A DNA stretch of 64,000 bases from Nemertoderma westbladi (taxonomy: Eukaryota > Xenacoelomorpha > Nemertodermatida > Nemertodermatidae). Position numbers and translations under genes: made by a program. How positions within the stretch are numbered: position 1 is the stretch's first letter; each line of letters begins with the position of its first letter. The notes under the pieces were generated by a model that was given only the letters and a program-made list of their open reading frames with translations, was not told the origin of the DNA and did no database searches. Positions 1-11,556 of the stretch are shown here, in pieces. The stretch is from assembly GCA_032718475.1 (NCBI GenBank), contig JAUCBJ010004893.1:206677-270676 (forward strand), read 5' to 3'.

Positions 1-56
1 TCCCTATTGATATTTTTCCGAGCTATTATGACTAATCTGTGTTATCTAATCTTATG

Positions 57-363
57 TTGTTTTGTCTGCTTCTCAGAAATATAACCTATTAATGATTAGT
101 AAAGGAATTCCGATATAGATATAGTGCTACCCTGTAGGGAAATCATCAAATATCATCCATCATTCATTGCTCAATTAGGCCTATAGCAGCTATACGCGAT
201 CACGTATAATAGCAACTAACAGGTCGATAAGAATTATAATTAAACTCGCTAATCTGGTACGAGTGGGTGTAAACAACTTCTTGGAAGATATCAGATGAAA
301 TTCCGCCAACTCCGTGACTTATAGATCAACAACACCCACGACGTTAACGAATCAATGTCTCAC
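57..363 (+). repeat. Left arm of a 307-bp inverted repeat
   Basis: This segment is almost identical to the reverse complement of 8869-9175, with only a few substitutions and no indel that I could see. A weaker match, CCGAGCTATT, continues outward to about position 18 across an indel. The two arms lie either side of the 20-bp array and COX11. They could be two young copies of one dispersed element in opposite orientation, or the long terminal repeats of a foldback structure. I saw no transposase and no clear target-site duplication. Confidence 0.85.
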
Positions 364-407
364 GAACAACTAAAATTCGGTCACATATAATTAGCGACAA
401 ACAGAGA

Positions 408-1979
408 GTGCTTCTTTCCGATACTTTCCGCTTCTTTCCGATACTTTCCGCTTCTTTCCGATACTTTCTGCTTCTTTCCGATACTTTCCGCTTCTTTCCG
501 ATACTTTCCGCTTCTTTCCGATACTTTCCGCTTCTTTCCGATACTTTCCGCTTCTTTCCGATACTTTCCGCTTCTTTCCGATACTTTCTGCTTCTTTCCG
601 ATACTTTCCGCTTCTTTCCGATACTTTCTGCTTCTTTCCGATACTTTCTGCTTCTTTCCGATACTTTCTGCTTCTTTCCGATACTTTCTGCTTCTTTCCG
701 ATACTTTCCGATACTTTCCGCTTCTTTCCGATACTTTCTGCTTCTTTCCGATACTTTCTGCTTCTTTCCGATTCTTTCTGCTTCTTCCCGATACTTTCCG
801 CTTCTTTCCGATTCTTTCTTCTTCTTTCCGATACTTTCTGCTTCTTTCCGATTCTTTCTGCTTCTTTCCGATACTTTCCGCTTCTTTCCGATACTTTCCG
901 CTTCTTTCCGATACTTTCCACTTCTTTCCGATACTTTCCGCTTCTTTCCGCTACTTTCTGCTTCTTTCTGCTTCTTTCCGATACTTTCCGCTTCTTTCCG
1001 ATACTTTCCGCTTCTTTCCGATACTTTCCACTTCTTTCCGATACTTTCCGCTTCTTTCCGATACTTTCCGCTTCTTTCCGATACTTTCCGCTTCTTTCCG
1101 ATACTTTCTGCTTCTTTCCGATACTTTACGCTACTTTCCGATACTTTCCGCTTCTTTCCGATTCTTTCTGCTTCTTTCTGATACTTTCTGCTTCTTTCCG
1201 ATTCTTTCTGCTTCTTTCCGATACTTTCCGCTTCTTTCCGATACTTTCCGCTTCTTTCCGATACTTTCCACTTCTTTCCGATACTTTCTGCTTCTTTCCG
1301 ATACTTTCCGCTTCTTTCCGATACTTTCCACTTCTTTCCGATACTTTCCGCTTCTTTCCGATACTTTCCGCTTCTTTCCGATACTTTCCGCTTCTTTCCG
1401 ATACTTTCTGCTTCTTTCCGATACTTTCCGCTTCTTTCCGATACTTTCTGCTTCTTTCCGATACTTTCCGCTTCTTTCCGATACTTTCCGCTTCTTTCCG
1501 ATACTTTCCGCTTCTTTCCGATACTTTCCGCTTCTTTCCGATACTTTCTGCTTCTTTCCGATACTTTCCGCTTCTTTCCGATACTTTCCGCTTCTTTCCG
1601 ATACTTTCCGCTTCTTTCCGATACTTTCTGCTTCTTTCCGATACTTTCCGCTTCTTTCCGATACTTTCCGCTTCTTTCCGATACTTTCCGCTTCTTTCCG
1701 ATACTTTCTGCTTCTTTCCGATACTTTCTGCTTCTTTCCGATACTTTCCAATACTTTCCGCTTCTTTCCGATACTTTCTGCTTCTTTCCGATACTTTCCG
1801 CTTCTTTCCGATACTTTCCGCTTCTTTCCGATACTTTCTGCTTCTTTCCGATACTTTCTGCTTCTTTCCGATACTTTCCGCTTCTTTCCGATACTTTCCG
1901 CTTCTTTCCGATACTTTCTGCTTCTTTCCGATACTTTCTGCTTCTTTCCGATACTTTCTGCTTCTTTCTGATACTTTTT
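408..1979. repeat. 20-bp minisatellite upstream of COX11
   Basis: About 78 tandem copies of a 20-bp unit, cttctttccgatactttccg, with frequent ccg/ctg/cca variation at the unit end and occasional dropped or half units (near 700, 950 and 1745). The plus strand is pyrimidine-rich. Because stop codons are absent from the unit, long lysine-rich (minus) and phenylalanine/serine-rich (plus) open frames appear. These are by-products of the repeat, not proteins. Confidence 0.97.
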
Positions 1980-2592
1980 TCTCATCGAAGAAAATTGCTC
2001 AGAATCATTTTTCCTGCCCTAAGATTATCGATGTTTACCGAATCAGTTTTATTTTTGGCAGTAATCAGCTGTTATTTGCGTCAATTTTCCTTTTAAGTTT
2101 TATTTAAGTGTTCGAGGATATTTTACACCCTTTAGAATACAGATGAACGAACATAAAGTACTTTAAATAAACGAGGTCTAACTTTTCGCCACAAATATAA
2201 CTGCACCGCAACTCAAAAATTTAGAGAAAATTAATTCCCGTTTTTGACCAGTAAAACGCTCGAGGTCCGCGCGATAATGATTTCACAACTTTGGAGACAT
2301 AATAACATATAGGGGGAACTCTTAGACCCGGCTGTGGAACTATGGCAGTAATCTTCCTTCAAGGCTATCATCAGATTGCTTAGGCAGTTGTTGTGACAAA
2401 GCGGGAAATTTGAATTCACCAAATCAAAGAGCAAACCTGTTTTTAAAATAGTTTTTAGTACAAACCAAGGTGTACGTACACCTTGGTACAAACAGACAAA
2501 GACACAGCTTAGGCTAGTATAAACATAGCAGCAGCATAGCATAAACATACCAAGCACGTTTTTGTTTAGGCCGATCGTGCGTTTCAGCTGGA
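1980..2592. other. COX11 5' flank
   Basis: No coding sequence is supported here. The stretch lies between the 20-bp array and the COX11 start codon, so it should hold the promoter and 5' UTR. An acceptor-like tttcag sits a few bases before the ATG, so a 5' UTR intron is possible. It contains one exact 24-bp palindrome (separate entry). Confidence 0.6.
2464..2487. promoter_or_regulatory. Perfect 24-bp palindrome upstream of COX11
   Basis: Each half is ACCAAGGTGTAC, and the two halves join with no spacer into an exact 24-bp inverted repeat ending 105 bp before the COX11 ATG. It could be a binding site for a dimeric factor, a cruciform-forming site, or the scar of a small foldback insertion. 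The symmetry is certain; any regulatory role is inference from position only. Confidence 0.5.
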
Positions 2593-5500
2593 ATGTTTTC
2601 CGTTGGAAGGTTCTTTGTACAAAACGCCGTCTCGTTAAACTACAGAACAACTGCCGGTACGTTCGGCCTGACATGTGAATACCGGACAGCGAGGTACACC
2701 GTCACCGTACCGATACTGAGTACCAACTCCTTTAGATTAATAAACTCATACGACCATCAACGCATTAACTGGCGCAGTACCGGTTATTATTACTATCGTT
2801 CCTACGCTAAAAATTCCAGGGTTCGTCCTAACCGGTCGAATAACACAAAACAAGCAGAATGGCGACTGAAGCCCGGCACAATATCGGAATGGGCAGGACG
2901 ACATACCCCTCATTACAACTCCGCTCTCTTCTACTCCATCGGCGCGTTTATCCTAATGTTCGGCGCTTCCTTCGCTTGCGTTCCTCTTTATAAAATGTTC
3001 TGCCAGAGTTTCGGGTACGGCGGGACGGTTCAGGACAACATCGACGCGTCCGGTAAGAAAGTCGCGGGGATGGTCCCCATCGAAGGACGTGACATTCTCG
3101 TCACCTTCACCTCGTCTCTCGACGATAAAATGCGCTGGGCGTTTAAACCGCAGCAGGATGAGATACTGACGCGGCCTGGGGAGACCGTTCTCGCCTTCTA
3201 TACCGCCACCAACTCATACGATCGGCCCATTATAGGGATCGCCACGTACAACGTAACGCCGTGGTTGGCCGGAAAGTATTTCAATAAAATACAGGTAATT
3301 TATATGGATGGGTATTATTTTAAGATTATTGGAATATAATATTTTAATTATTATATTAAATTTTTGAAAGATCTTACCACTATCAATTATTCCTTGGAAC
3401 TAAATTTGACAAGGCCGACATTAGGGCCTCCGACAAGTTTGGTAACACATTCACATGGGCTACATTAGTTTTGTAACACTTTCTCATGCGCCTCAGTTGT
3501 TTGGTAACACTTTCACATGTGCCATATTAGCTTGGTAACACATGCACATGGGCCACATTCGTTTTGTTACACTTTCTCATGCGCCTCAGTTGTTTGATAA
3601 CACTTTCACATGAGCCTCAGTTGTTTGGTAACACTTTCACATGTGCCATATTAGTTTGGTAACACTTTCACATGGGCCACATTAATTTGGTAACACTTTC
3701 ACATGGGCCACAGTATTTTGGTAACACTTTCTTATGTGCCTCAGTTGCTTGGTAACAATTTCACATGTGCCACATTAGTTTGGTAACACTTTCACATGTG
3801 CCACATTAATTTGGTAACACTTTCACATGGGCCACATTAGTTTTGTAACACTTTCTGGGCCACATTAATTTGGTAACACTTTCACATGGGCCACAGTATT
3901 TTGGTAACACTTTCTTGTGTGCCTCAGTTGCTTGGTAACAATTTCACATGTGGCACATTAGTTTGGTAACACTTTCACATGTGCCACATTAATTTGGTAA
4001 CACTTTCACATGGGCCACATTAGTTTTGTAACACTTTCTCATGAGCCTCAGTTGTTTGGTAACACTTTCACATGGGTCTCAGTTGTTTGGTAACACGTTC
4101 ACTTTCACATTGGCCATATTAGTTTGGTAACACTTTCACATGTATCATATTAGTTTGGTAACACTTTCACAAGGGCCACAGTATTTTGGTAACACTTTCT
4201 TATGTGCCTCAGTTGCTTGGTAACAATTTCACATGTGCCACATTACCTTAGTAAAACTTTCACATGTGCCACATTAATTTGGTAACACTTTCACATGGGC
4301 CACATTAGTTTTGTAACACTTTCTGGGCCACATTAATTTGGTAACACTTTCACATGGGCCACATTATTTTGGTAACACTTTCTTGTGTGCCTCAGTTGCT
4401 TGGTAAGAATTTCACATGTGGCACATTAGTTTAGTAACACTTTCACATGTGCCACATTAATTTGGTAACACTTTCACATGGGCCACATTAGTTTTGTAAC
4501 ACTTTCTCATGAGCCTCAGTTGTTTGGTAACACTTTCACAAGGGCCACAGTATTTTGGTAACACTTTCTTATGTGCCTCAGTTGCTTGGTAACAATTTCA
4601 CATGTGCCACATTACCTTAGTAAAACTTTCACATGTGCCACATTAATTTGGTAACACTTTCACATGGGCCACATTAGTTTTGTAACACTTTCTCATGAGC
4701 CTCAGTTGTTTGGTAACACTTTCACATGAGTCTCAGTTGTTTGGTAACACTTTCACTTTCACATTGGCCATATTATTTTGGTAACACTTTCACATGGGCC
4801 ACATTAGTTTTGTAACACTTTCTCATGAGCCTCAGTTGTTTGGTAACACTTTCACATGGGTCTCAGTTGTTTGGTAACACTCACTTTCACATTGGCCATA
4901 TTAGTTTGGTAACACTTTCACATGTGCCATATTAGTTTGGTAACACTTTCACATGTGCCATATTAGTTTGGTAACTCTTTCACATGTGCCATATTAGTTT
5001 AGTAACACTTTCACATGTGCCACATTGGTTTTGTAACACTTTCTCATGCGCCTCAGTTGTTGGGTAACACTTTCACATGGGCCTAGTTGTTTGGTAACAC
5101 TTTCACATTGGCCATATTAGTTTGGTAACACTTTCTCATGGGCCACATTAGTTTGGAAACACTTTCTTATGTGCCTCAGTTGCTTGGTAACAATTTCACA
5201 TGTGCCACATTACCTTAGTAAAACTTTCACATGTGCCACATTAATTTGGTAACACTTTCACATGGGCCACATTAGTTTTGTAACACTTTCTCATAAGCCT
5301 CAGTTGTTTGGTAACACTTTCACATGGGTCTCAGTTGTTTGGTAACACTTTCACTTTCACATTGGCCATATTAGTTTGGTAACACTTTCACATGTGCCAT
5401 ATTAGTTTGGTAACACTTTCACATGTGCCATATTAGTTTGGTAACACTTTCACATGTGCCATATTAGTTTAGTAACACTTTCACATGTGCCACATTGGTT

Positions 5501-8066
5501 TTGTAACACTTTCTCATGCGCCTCAGTTGTTGGGTAACACTTTCACATGGGCCTAGTTGTTTGGTAACACTTTCACATTGGCCATATTAGTTTGGTAACA
5601 CTTTCACATGGGCCACATTAGTTTTGTAACACTTTCTCATGAGCCTCAGTTGTTTGGTAACACTTTCACATGATCATCAGTTGTTTGGTAACACTTTCAC
5701 ATGGGCCACAATAGTTTGATAAAACATACACATGGGCCTGGGCCACATTAGTTTGGAAACACTTTCTCATGGGCCACATTAGTTTGGAAACACTTTCACA
5801 TGTGCCACATTAGTTTTGTAACACTTTCTGGGCCACATTAGTTTTGTAACACTTTCTGGGCCACATTAGTTTGGTAACACTTTCACATGTGTCACATTAG
5901 TTTGGTAACACTTTCACATGTGCCACATTAGTTTGGAAACACTTTCACATGTGCCACATTAGTTTTGTAACACTTTCTGGGCCACATTAGTTTGGTAACA
6001 CTTTCACATGGGCCACAGTAGTTTGGTATCACTTTCTTATGTGCCTCAGTTGTTTAGTAACAATTTCACATGTGCCACATTAATTTGGTAACACTTTCAC
6101 ATGGTCCACATTAGTTTTGTAACACTTTCTCATGCGCCTCAGTTGTTTGGTAACACTTTCACATGTGCCACATTAGTTTGGTAACACTTTCTCATGAGCC
6201 TCAGTTGTTTGGTAACACTTTCACATGTGCCACATTAGTTCGGTAATACATTCACATGGGCCACATTAGTTTGGTAACACTTTCTCATGGGCCACAGTTG
6301 TTTGGTAACACTTTCACATGCGCCTCAGTTGTTTGGTAACACTTTCACATGTGCCACATTAGTTTGGTAATACATTCACATGGGCCACATTAGTTTGGTA
6401 ACACTTTCTCATGGGCCACAGTTGTTTGGTAACACTTTCACATGTGCCACATTAGTTTGGTACCACTTTCACATGGGCCACATTAGTTTGGTAACACTTT
6501 CACATGGGCCACATTAGTTTTGTAACATTTTCTCATAAGCCTCAGTTGTTTGGTAACACTTTCACATGTGCCACATTAGTTTAGTACACTTTCACATCAT
6601 ATGTGCGACATTAGTTTGTTAACACTTTCTCATGAACCTCAGTAGTTTGGTAACACTTTCTCATGAACGTCAGTAGATTGGTAACACTTTCTCATGAACG
6701 TCAGTAGTTTGGTAACACTTTCTCATGAACGTCAGTAGTTTGGTAACACTTTCTCATGAACGTCAGTAGTTTGGTAACACTTTCTCAAGAACGTCAGTAG
6801 TTTGGTAACACTTTCTCATGAACGTCAGTAGTTTGGTAACACTTTCTCATGAACGTCAGTAGTTTGGTAACAGTATCTCATGGGCCACATTAGTTTGGTA
6901 ACACTTTCTCATGAACGTCAGTAGTTTGGTAACACTTTCTCATGAACGTCAGTAGTTTGGTAACACTTTCTCATGAACGTCAGTAGTTTGGTAACACTTT
7001 CTCATGAACGTCAGTAGTTTGGTAACACTTTCTCATGAACGTCAGTAGTTTGGTAACAGTATCTCATGGGCCACATTAGTTTGGTAACACTTTCTCATGA
7101 ACGTCAGTAGTTTGGTAACACTTTCTCATGAACGTCAGTAGTTTGGTAACACTTTCTCATGAACGTCAGTAGTTTGGTAACACTTTCTCATGAACGTCAG
7201 TAGTTTGGTAACACTTTCTCATGAACGTCAGTAGTTTGGTAACACTTTCTCATGAACGTCAGTAGTTTGGTAACAGTATCTCATGGGCCACATTAGTTTG
7301 GTAACACTTTCTCAAGAACGTCAGTAGTTTGGTAACACTTTCTCATGAACGTCAGTAGTTTGGTAACACTTTCTCATGAACGTCAGTAGTTTGGTAACAG
7401 TATCTCATGGGCCACATTAGTTTGGTAACACTTTCTCATGAACGTCAGTAGTTTGGTAACACTTTCTCATGAACGTCAGTAGTTTGGTAACACTTTCTCA
7501 TGAACGTCAGTAGTTTGGTAACACTTTCTCATGAACGTCAGTAGTTTGGTAACAGTATCTCATGGGCCACATTAGTTTGGTAACACTTTCTCATGAACGT
7601 CAGTAGTTTGGTAACACTTTCTCATGAACGTCAGTAGTTTGGTAACACTTTCTCATGAACGTCAGTAGTTTGGTAACACTTTCTCATGAACGTCAGTAGT
7701 TTGGTAACACTTTCTCATGAACGTCAGTAGTTTGGTAACACTTTCTCATGAACGTCAGTAGTTTGGTAACAGTTTCACATGGGCCACTGTAGGTGTTGGG
7801 TAAATAATGTTCTACTTAATTTCTTTCAGTGTTTTTGTTTTGAGGAACAGCTGTTACAGCCGGGAGAGACTGTAGATATGCCGGTGCTGTTCTACATAGA
7901 CCCCGAGTACGCGGAAGATAAGGGCTTGGTCTACAGCAACACCATCGGCCTGCAGTACACATTCTTCGAAGCTAAAGAAGGTTTCAACGTCCCACGTCCG
8001 GACTTCGAAAAGTATTTATCGGAAATACCAAACTCAACTACTGATATTCCTGTACAACCCGCGTAA
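2593..8066 (+). CDS. COX11: Cytochrome c oxidase assembly protein COX11 (two exons)
   Basis: COX11 is an inner-mitochondrial-membrane copper chaperone that delivers copper to the CuB site of cytochrome oxidase subunit 1. Exon 1 is 2593-3294 (donor CAG|GTAATT) and exon 2 is 7830-8066 (acceptor ttctttcag). The join is phase 0 and gives 312 residues, near the usual animal length. The basic, Ser/Thr/Tyr-rich N-terminus (about residues 1-80) fits a mitochondrial targeting sequence. A single membrane segment (about 111-130) is followed by the conserved FACVPLYKMFCQ with Cys137. The soluble domain carries TYNVTP, YFNKIQ and then the copper-binding CFCFEEQ, with Cys235 and Cys237 as the first residues of exon 2. 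All key cysteines are present, so the gene looks intact. The intron is almost wholly a 31-32-bp minisatellite. Read-through of exon 1 into the intron stops at 3339 and is not real. Confidence 0.95.
3419..7776. repeat. 31-32-bp minisatellite filling the COX11 intron
   Basis: About 140 tandem units share the core agtttggtaacactttc. From 3419 to about 6600 the units are diverse (variants around cacatgggccacatt, cacatgtgccatatt and tcatgagcctcagttg), with block duplications such as 4880-5130 and 5350-5600. From about 6610 to 7776 the array is much more uniform (tcatgaacgtcag units), punctuated by a distinct unit, gtatctcatgggccac, near 6870, 7060, 7275, 7400 and 7555. This suggests a recently homogenised 3' part. 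Unlike three arrays further right, the unit does not match the exon ends. Confidence 0.97.
7830..8066 (+). CDS. COX11: COX11 exon 2 (copper-site exon)
   Basis: This terminal exon encodes residues 235-312. It begins with the copper-binding Cys-Phe-Cys and continues through VDMPVLFYIDPEYAED and YTFFEAKEG, both typical of the COX11 C-terminal domain. The acceptor ag is at 7828-7829, preceded by a pyrimidine-rich tract. Upstream ORF residues before 7830 are intron. Confidence 0.93.
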   Translation, partial: CFCFEEQLLQPGETVDMPVLFYIDPEYAEDKGLVYSNTIGLQYTFFEAKEGFNVPRPDFEKYLSEIPNSTTDIPVQPA

Positions 8067-8277
8067 TTTATGTGTAAACGCAAGGCCGAAAACCACAGCC
8101 GTTAACGACAAATTAACGTTAAATACAATAATGTTTTAGATGGAATTGTCTTACCTCTGTAACCTGTTCTTTTCCCTCAATTAGTAATTAACATTAATAT
8201 AACTCTCTAACTCCAATAGTGGCTGTCGGTATAGCGTAGGGTAGAGTTTTTTATATGTCGTACTGATTGAATAGTTA

Positions 8278-8283
8278 AATAAA
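8278..8283 (+). terminator. Candidate COX11 polyadenylation signal
   Basis: AATAAA lies 212 bp after the COX11 stop codon and is the first canonical hexamer downstream. A second AATAAA is at 8477-8482. Either could define the 3' end. Confidence 0.5.
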
Positions 8284-8868
8284 TTTAAAACAAAAATCGT
8301 CAGTTCTTAAAAACAAACATTTACAAACTGTGTTACATTTTTGGAATCCTTGCATGGTCAGCTTTCTAACAATACCAACAAATCACTATAAGGTTGAAGA
8401 ATAACTGCGGTGTAACTGGTGCAATATCGACGGAGACACCTTTTCTAAACACTTGTAGCTAAAGAATGAAAGCGAAAATAAAACTTCTGGCTCATCCAGT
8501 CAGTGGTCGGGAGGTGATATTATTTGTTTCAAATTTCATGCAATCTCATTAAGATTTGTAGAAAAATTTGGGGAAGGGAGGGGTTTGGGGGCACCGCACG
8601 CACAGTTACTCTGGAGTCCCGAATAGACGGGGTGGGTGGAAAATTTTTATTATGCTAGTAGTCGGGGTGGTGGAATAAACGTGGTGGGTGGAAAATTTTG
8701 AAAACTTAAGGCCTACAGTATACTTACTTAACATACTTATTGGCATACAGGTACAGTGCGATTAATTACACACCAATAAATTAATAACTTTCACTATAAG
8801 ATACTATTTTGAGTACCGGTACTATTATTTGGTAACATGTAACCGCCCGGACGATACCTGTGCTGTGT
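8284..8868. other. COX11 3' flank with G-rich tract
   Basis: No gene is seen. Positions 8570-8591 carry four runs of three or more G within 22 bases, a canonical G-quadruplex pattern on the plus strand. The flanking 8620-8700 stretch repeats the phrase ggtgggtggaaaatttt twice. Confidence 0.6.
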
Positions 8869-9175
8869 GTGAGACATTGATTCGTTAACGTCGTGGGTGT
8901 TGTTGATCTATAAGTCACGGAGTTGGCGGAATTTCATCTGATATCTTCCAAGAAGTTGTTTACACCCACTCGTACCAGATTAGCGACTTTAATTATAATT
9001 CTTATCGACCTGTTAGTTGCTATTATACGTGATCGCGTATAGCTGCTATAGGCCTAATTGAGCAATGAATGATGGATGATATTTGATGATTTCCCTACAG
9101 GGTAGCACTATATCTATATCGGAATTCCTTTACTAATCATTAATAAGTTATATTTCTGAGAAGCAGACAAAACAA
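8869..9175 (-). repeat. Right arm of the 307-bp inverted repeat
   Basis: This is the reverse complement of 57-363. The near-identity over 307 bp implies recent duplication or gene conversion between the arms. The enclosed segment holds the whole COX11 gene. Confidence 0.85.
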
Positions 9176-10082
9176 AATGAATATATTAAATCAATAGCTC
9201 GGTGAACAGAACATGGCAGTATTTCCTGTTATTTAGGTTAGCCTTAGAACCCTACATGAATAATAACTGGCATTTAAACGCAATAAATAATTAATAAATT
9301 AAATAATTAACATTTAGAAGAAATCAAATATGGTTCATAAATTTGCAAATACATTTTTTTACAATCTTGAGTATTTTTTTGCAATCATATAAAATAATAT
9401 GTTAGGTAGCCTAATCACAACAAAATTATGGAAAGTTATTATCAGCTCAATAAACTTACATAGGCGGAAAGGAATATGTCAAGTCACAAGTTGAATTCCC
9501 TGGCGGAAATCCTTGCTACCTCTATTAATTGGAGTAAAGTGACATCGACCTGTGACTGTCTACTACTGCCCCAAACCAACACTGACCGTCGCTGAACTGA
9601 GGTAAGGCATTGTGGTCTGTATGAAAGGGATCCCCATATCTGGTTCCATAGATAAGGGCCTTGACTGCGCAGAAGGCTATTACTGCAATCTGCTATACCA
9701 CAACCACTAATGCTGATGAAGCTGAAATTGACTCATTCTATTTATATAGATATGGAGCAACTTCTCTCGCGCTTGTCTATTTATTACATTGAGTGAAGTA
9801 TTGATGATGATGGAGATAAAATAACTGGTTTCATTGGTTTATCAAGGGAACTGGAGTTGGGAACATCACCGAGTGAGAATGATTCACCGAGTGATATGGT
9901 CGACTTTATTTCTCAGTCTGTCGATCACTTAGGTACAATACCGGTACCGGTACCTGTGTAAGGAACTGTTAAATGATCCAATTACACCAGACCATCATAA
10001 TTGAAAATAAAAATAATAATATAAATATAAAGGCCTTTATTTTATATATACCGGTAATATAAATGTGACAGAATCCCATCAT
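9176..10082. other. Intergenic, no gene seen
   Basis: AT-rich sequence in which I see no conserved coding potential. It contains three copies of the palindrome TACCGGTA (9939, 9945, 10049), and TTTATT at 10036-10041 could be an alternative polyadenylation signal for the minus-strand gene to the right. Confidence 0.5.
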
Positions 10083-10088
10083 TTTATT
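10083..10088 (-). terminator. Candidate CARNMT1 polyadenylation signal
   Basis: On the minus strand this reads AATAAA, 31 bp after the stop codon of the methyltransferase gene. A second one lies at 10036-10041. Confidence 0.5.
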
Positions 10089-10118
10089 ATTGTCTAAAAA
10101 GTTTAAAAAGTAAATCAA

Positions 10119-11255
10119 TTAACTTGGTTTGCGAGCCACAAAGAATCCACATTTATACTTATATTCCATCATAGAGACGGGGTTATTGATGTAATTACAC
10201 GGTAAGTTACGGACTTCCTTTACTAATAGGAAACCGACTCCTCGTACAGCCGTAATCACGTCGTCCCAACACAGTTCCACGCTCTGTTCGCCCGAGATGT
10301 CGGAGTAATGGTAGAGCAACGGGCCGAGGTTAACGAGCAACCCACCGGGTCGCAGAACGAGGTACATCCGTTCGAGGTACTCGATGATGTTGTGCGCTGT
10401 GTCCAGGAAGAAACAACTCGCGACGATGTGCCAACAGTCCGGCTCGGTGTAGACATCGAGAAAGTCCCCGGCCGTCATGGAGAAGGCGTCGTCCAGGGTG
10501 AGGGAGGAAGGCCGGATGTCCGGGATGCGGACAGCTCGCAGCTGGTCGGAAGTAGACCAGTTGTTGAACCAGTGGTGCACCCAGGGGTAGATTACAGCGC
10601 CGTACCGCGAGGGGGCGCAGTTGAGCGCGTAATGCGAGCCGAAGAGCATGTAGTAGGAGAACTCGTTACCTTGTGTGGCGTAGCCATGGGCGGCGATATC
10701 TAGGGTGAGACGGCCCAGACCGGCCCCGGGGACCAGCACACTAACTCGTTCCGAGTCCGACACCGGGAACTCTTCCAGTATAGCGTCTACTATCGGTGCG
10801 TAACACGCGGCCCTCTCATCCGCTCCCTCGGCGCTCCAATCCCGCACAAACTGTTTCAACGTGGTCTGTACCTTCTCCATGTCCGCTCGACTGGGTTTCT
10901 CTGCGCTTTCCGACGCCGACTGGGTCTCGAGCGCCCGGTTACTGAACATGTACTCCACGTCCGCTACCAGGGTTTCTAGAAAGTCTGCGTTCGCCGCCAC
11001 GCACTCCCGTAGTTGTTGGTGGAACCGAGGGATATGGCCCATCATAGCGCGATGCGGTTTCTTCATCCGCGCGTAGGATTCTTCCATCTGTCGAACTCGC
11101 GCCAATGAATCCTCCCTATAGAAACGGAAGTTACGGATTATTTTTCGGACGTGCTTGTTCTCTAGTTCCTCTTCTTTGCTGGACAAAGTTGAAACCGGCG
11201 TTAAATTATTGGTGGAATTAATGAAATCGTTTGTGTTCGGTTCCATGGCGCTCAT
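10119..11255 (-). CDS. CARNMT1: Carnosine N-methyltransferase (N2227-like family)
   Basis: The family transfers a methyl group from S-adenosylmethionine to the histidine imidazole of carnosine, giving anserine. The 378-residue product is close to the human protein in length. The N-terminal half is helical and charged, with HVRKIIRNFRFY and a conserved HRAMMGHIP region. The catalytic half has the SAM-binding loop VLVPGAGLGRL (173-183), GNEFSYYM (196-203), CFFLDTAHN (281-289) and GPLLYHY (311-317), all hallmarks of this family. The gene is a single uninterrupted exon, whereas the vertebrate gene has several, so this may be a retrocopy that stayed intact; no poly(A) remnant is visible. Met1 is at 11255, but Met4 (11246) sits in a better context (GCCATGG), so translation may begin there. 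Long opposite-strand frames here are shadows of GC-rich codons. Confidence 0.93.
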   Translation of the reverse strand: MSAMEPNTNDFINSTNNLTPVSTLSSKEEELENKHVRKIIRNFRFYREDSLARVRQMEESYARMKKPHRAMMGHIPRFHQQLRECVAANADFLETLVADVEYMFSNRALETQSASESAEKPSRADMEKVQTTLKQFVRDWSAEGADERAACYAPIVDAILEEFPVSDSERVSVLVPGAGLGRLTLDIAAHGYATQGNEFSYYMLFGSHYALNCAPSRYGAVIYPWVHHWFNNWSTSDQLRAVRIPDIRPSSLTLDDAFSMTAGDFLDVYTEPDCWHIVASCFFLDTAHNIIEYLERMYLVLRPGGLLVNLGPLLYHYSDISGEQSVELCWDDVITAVRGVGFLLVKEVRNLPCNYINNPVSMMEYKYKCGFFVARKPS

Positions 11256-11556
11256 TGTGTAGTCAATCTCTCTACTGCTCTTAAGTCTTGTACTCCTGCC
11301 TGCCTACCCCTACAGTGCTACTGTGCCGCAGTCTACAGATACTATTAGGCTTAGTTCAGTAGTTACGTATTAGTACTGTACCGGCATTACAGTACCGGTA
11401 CTGCAGTATTACCGGTTGATCACAATTTCAACATACTGATGGTGTTTCCAACCGGAAACAGACCAGCCTAACTCAAATAGATATGAATTACGTACCGGTA
11501 CAAAGAATTACGGTACCGGTATTATTGCCCATGCCCACCCCCCCCCCCCCCCCCCA
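11256..11556. other. CARNMT1 5' flank with poly-C tract
   Basis: This likely holds the promoter of the minus-strand methyltransferase. It contains TACCGGTA at 11393, 11493 and 11514 and ends in a run of about 19 C (11538-11555) that abuts the next array. Confidence 0.5.

Noticed and set aside
391-1985. Long lysine/serine-rich and Phe/Ser-rich open frames on both strands
   Set aside because: They are translations of a stop-free 20-bp tandem repeat; frames begin and end at array edges or at variant units and have no other protein character.
2231-2674. 147-codon minus-strand open frame overlapping the COX11 start
   Set aside because: It overlaps the coding exon of a clear COX11 gene and shows no recognisable domain.
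10308-11076. Plus-strand open frames opposite the methyltransferase
   Set aside because: They are antisense shadows of GC-rich codons of CARNMT1.
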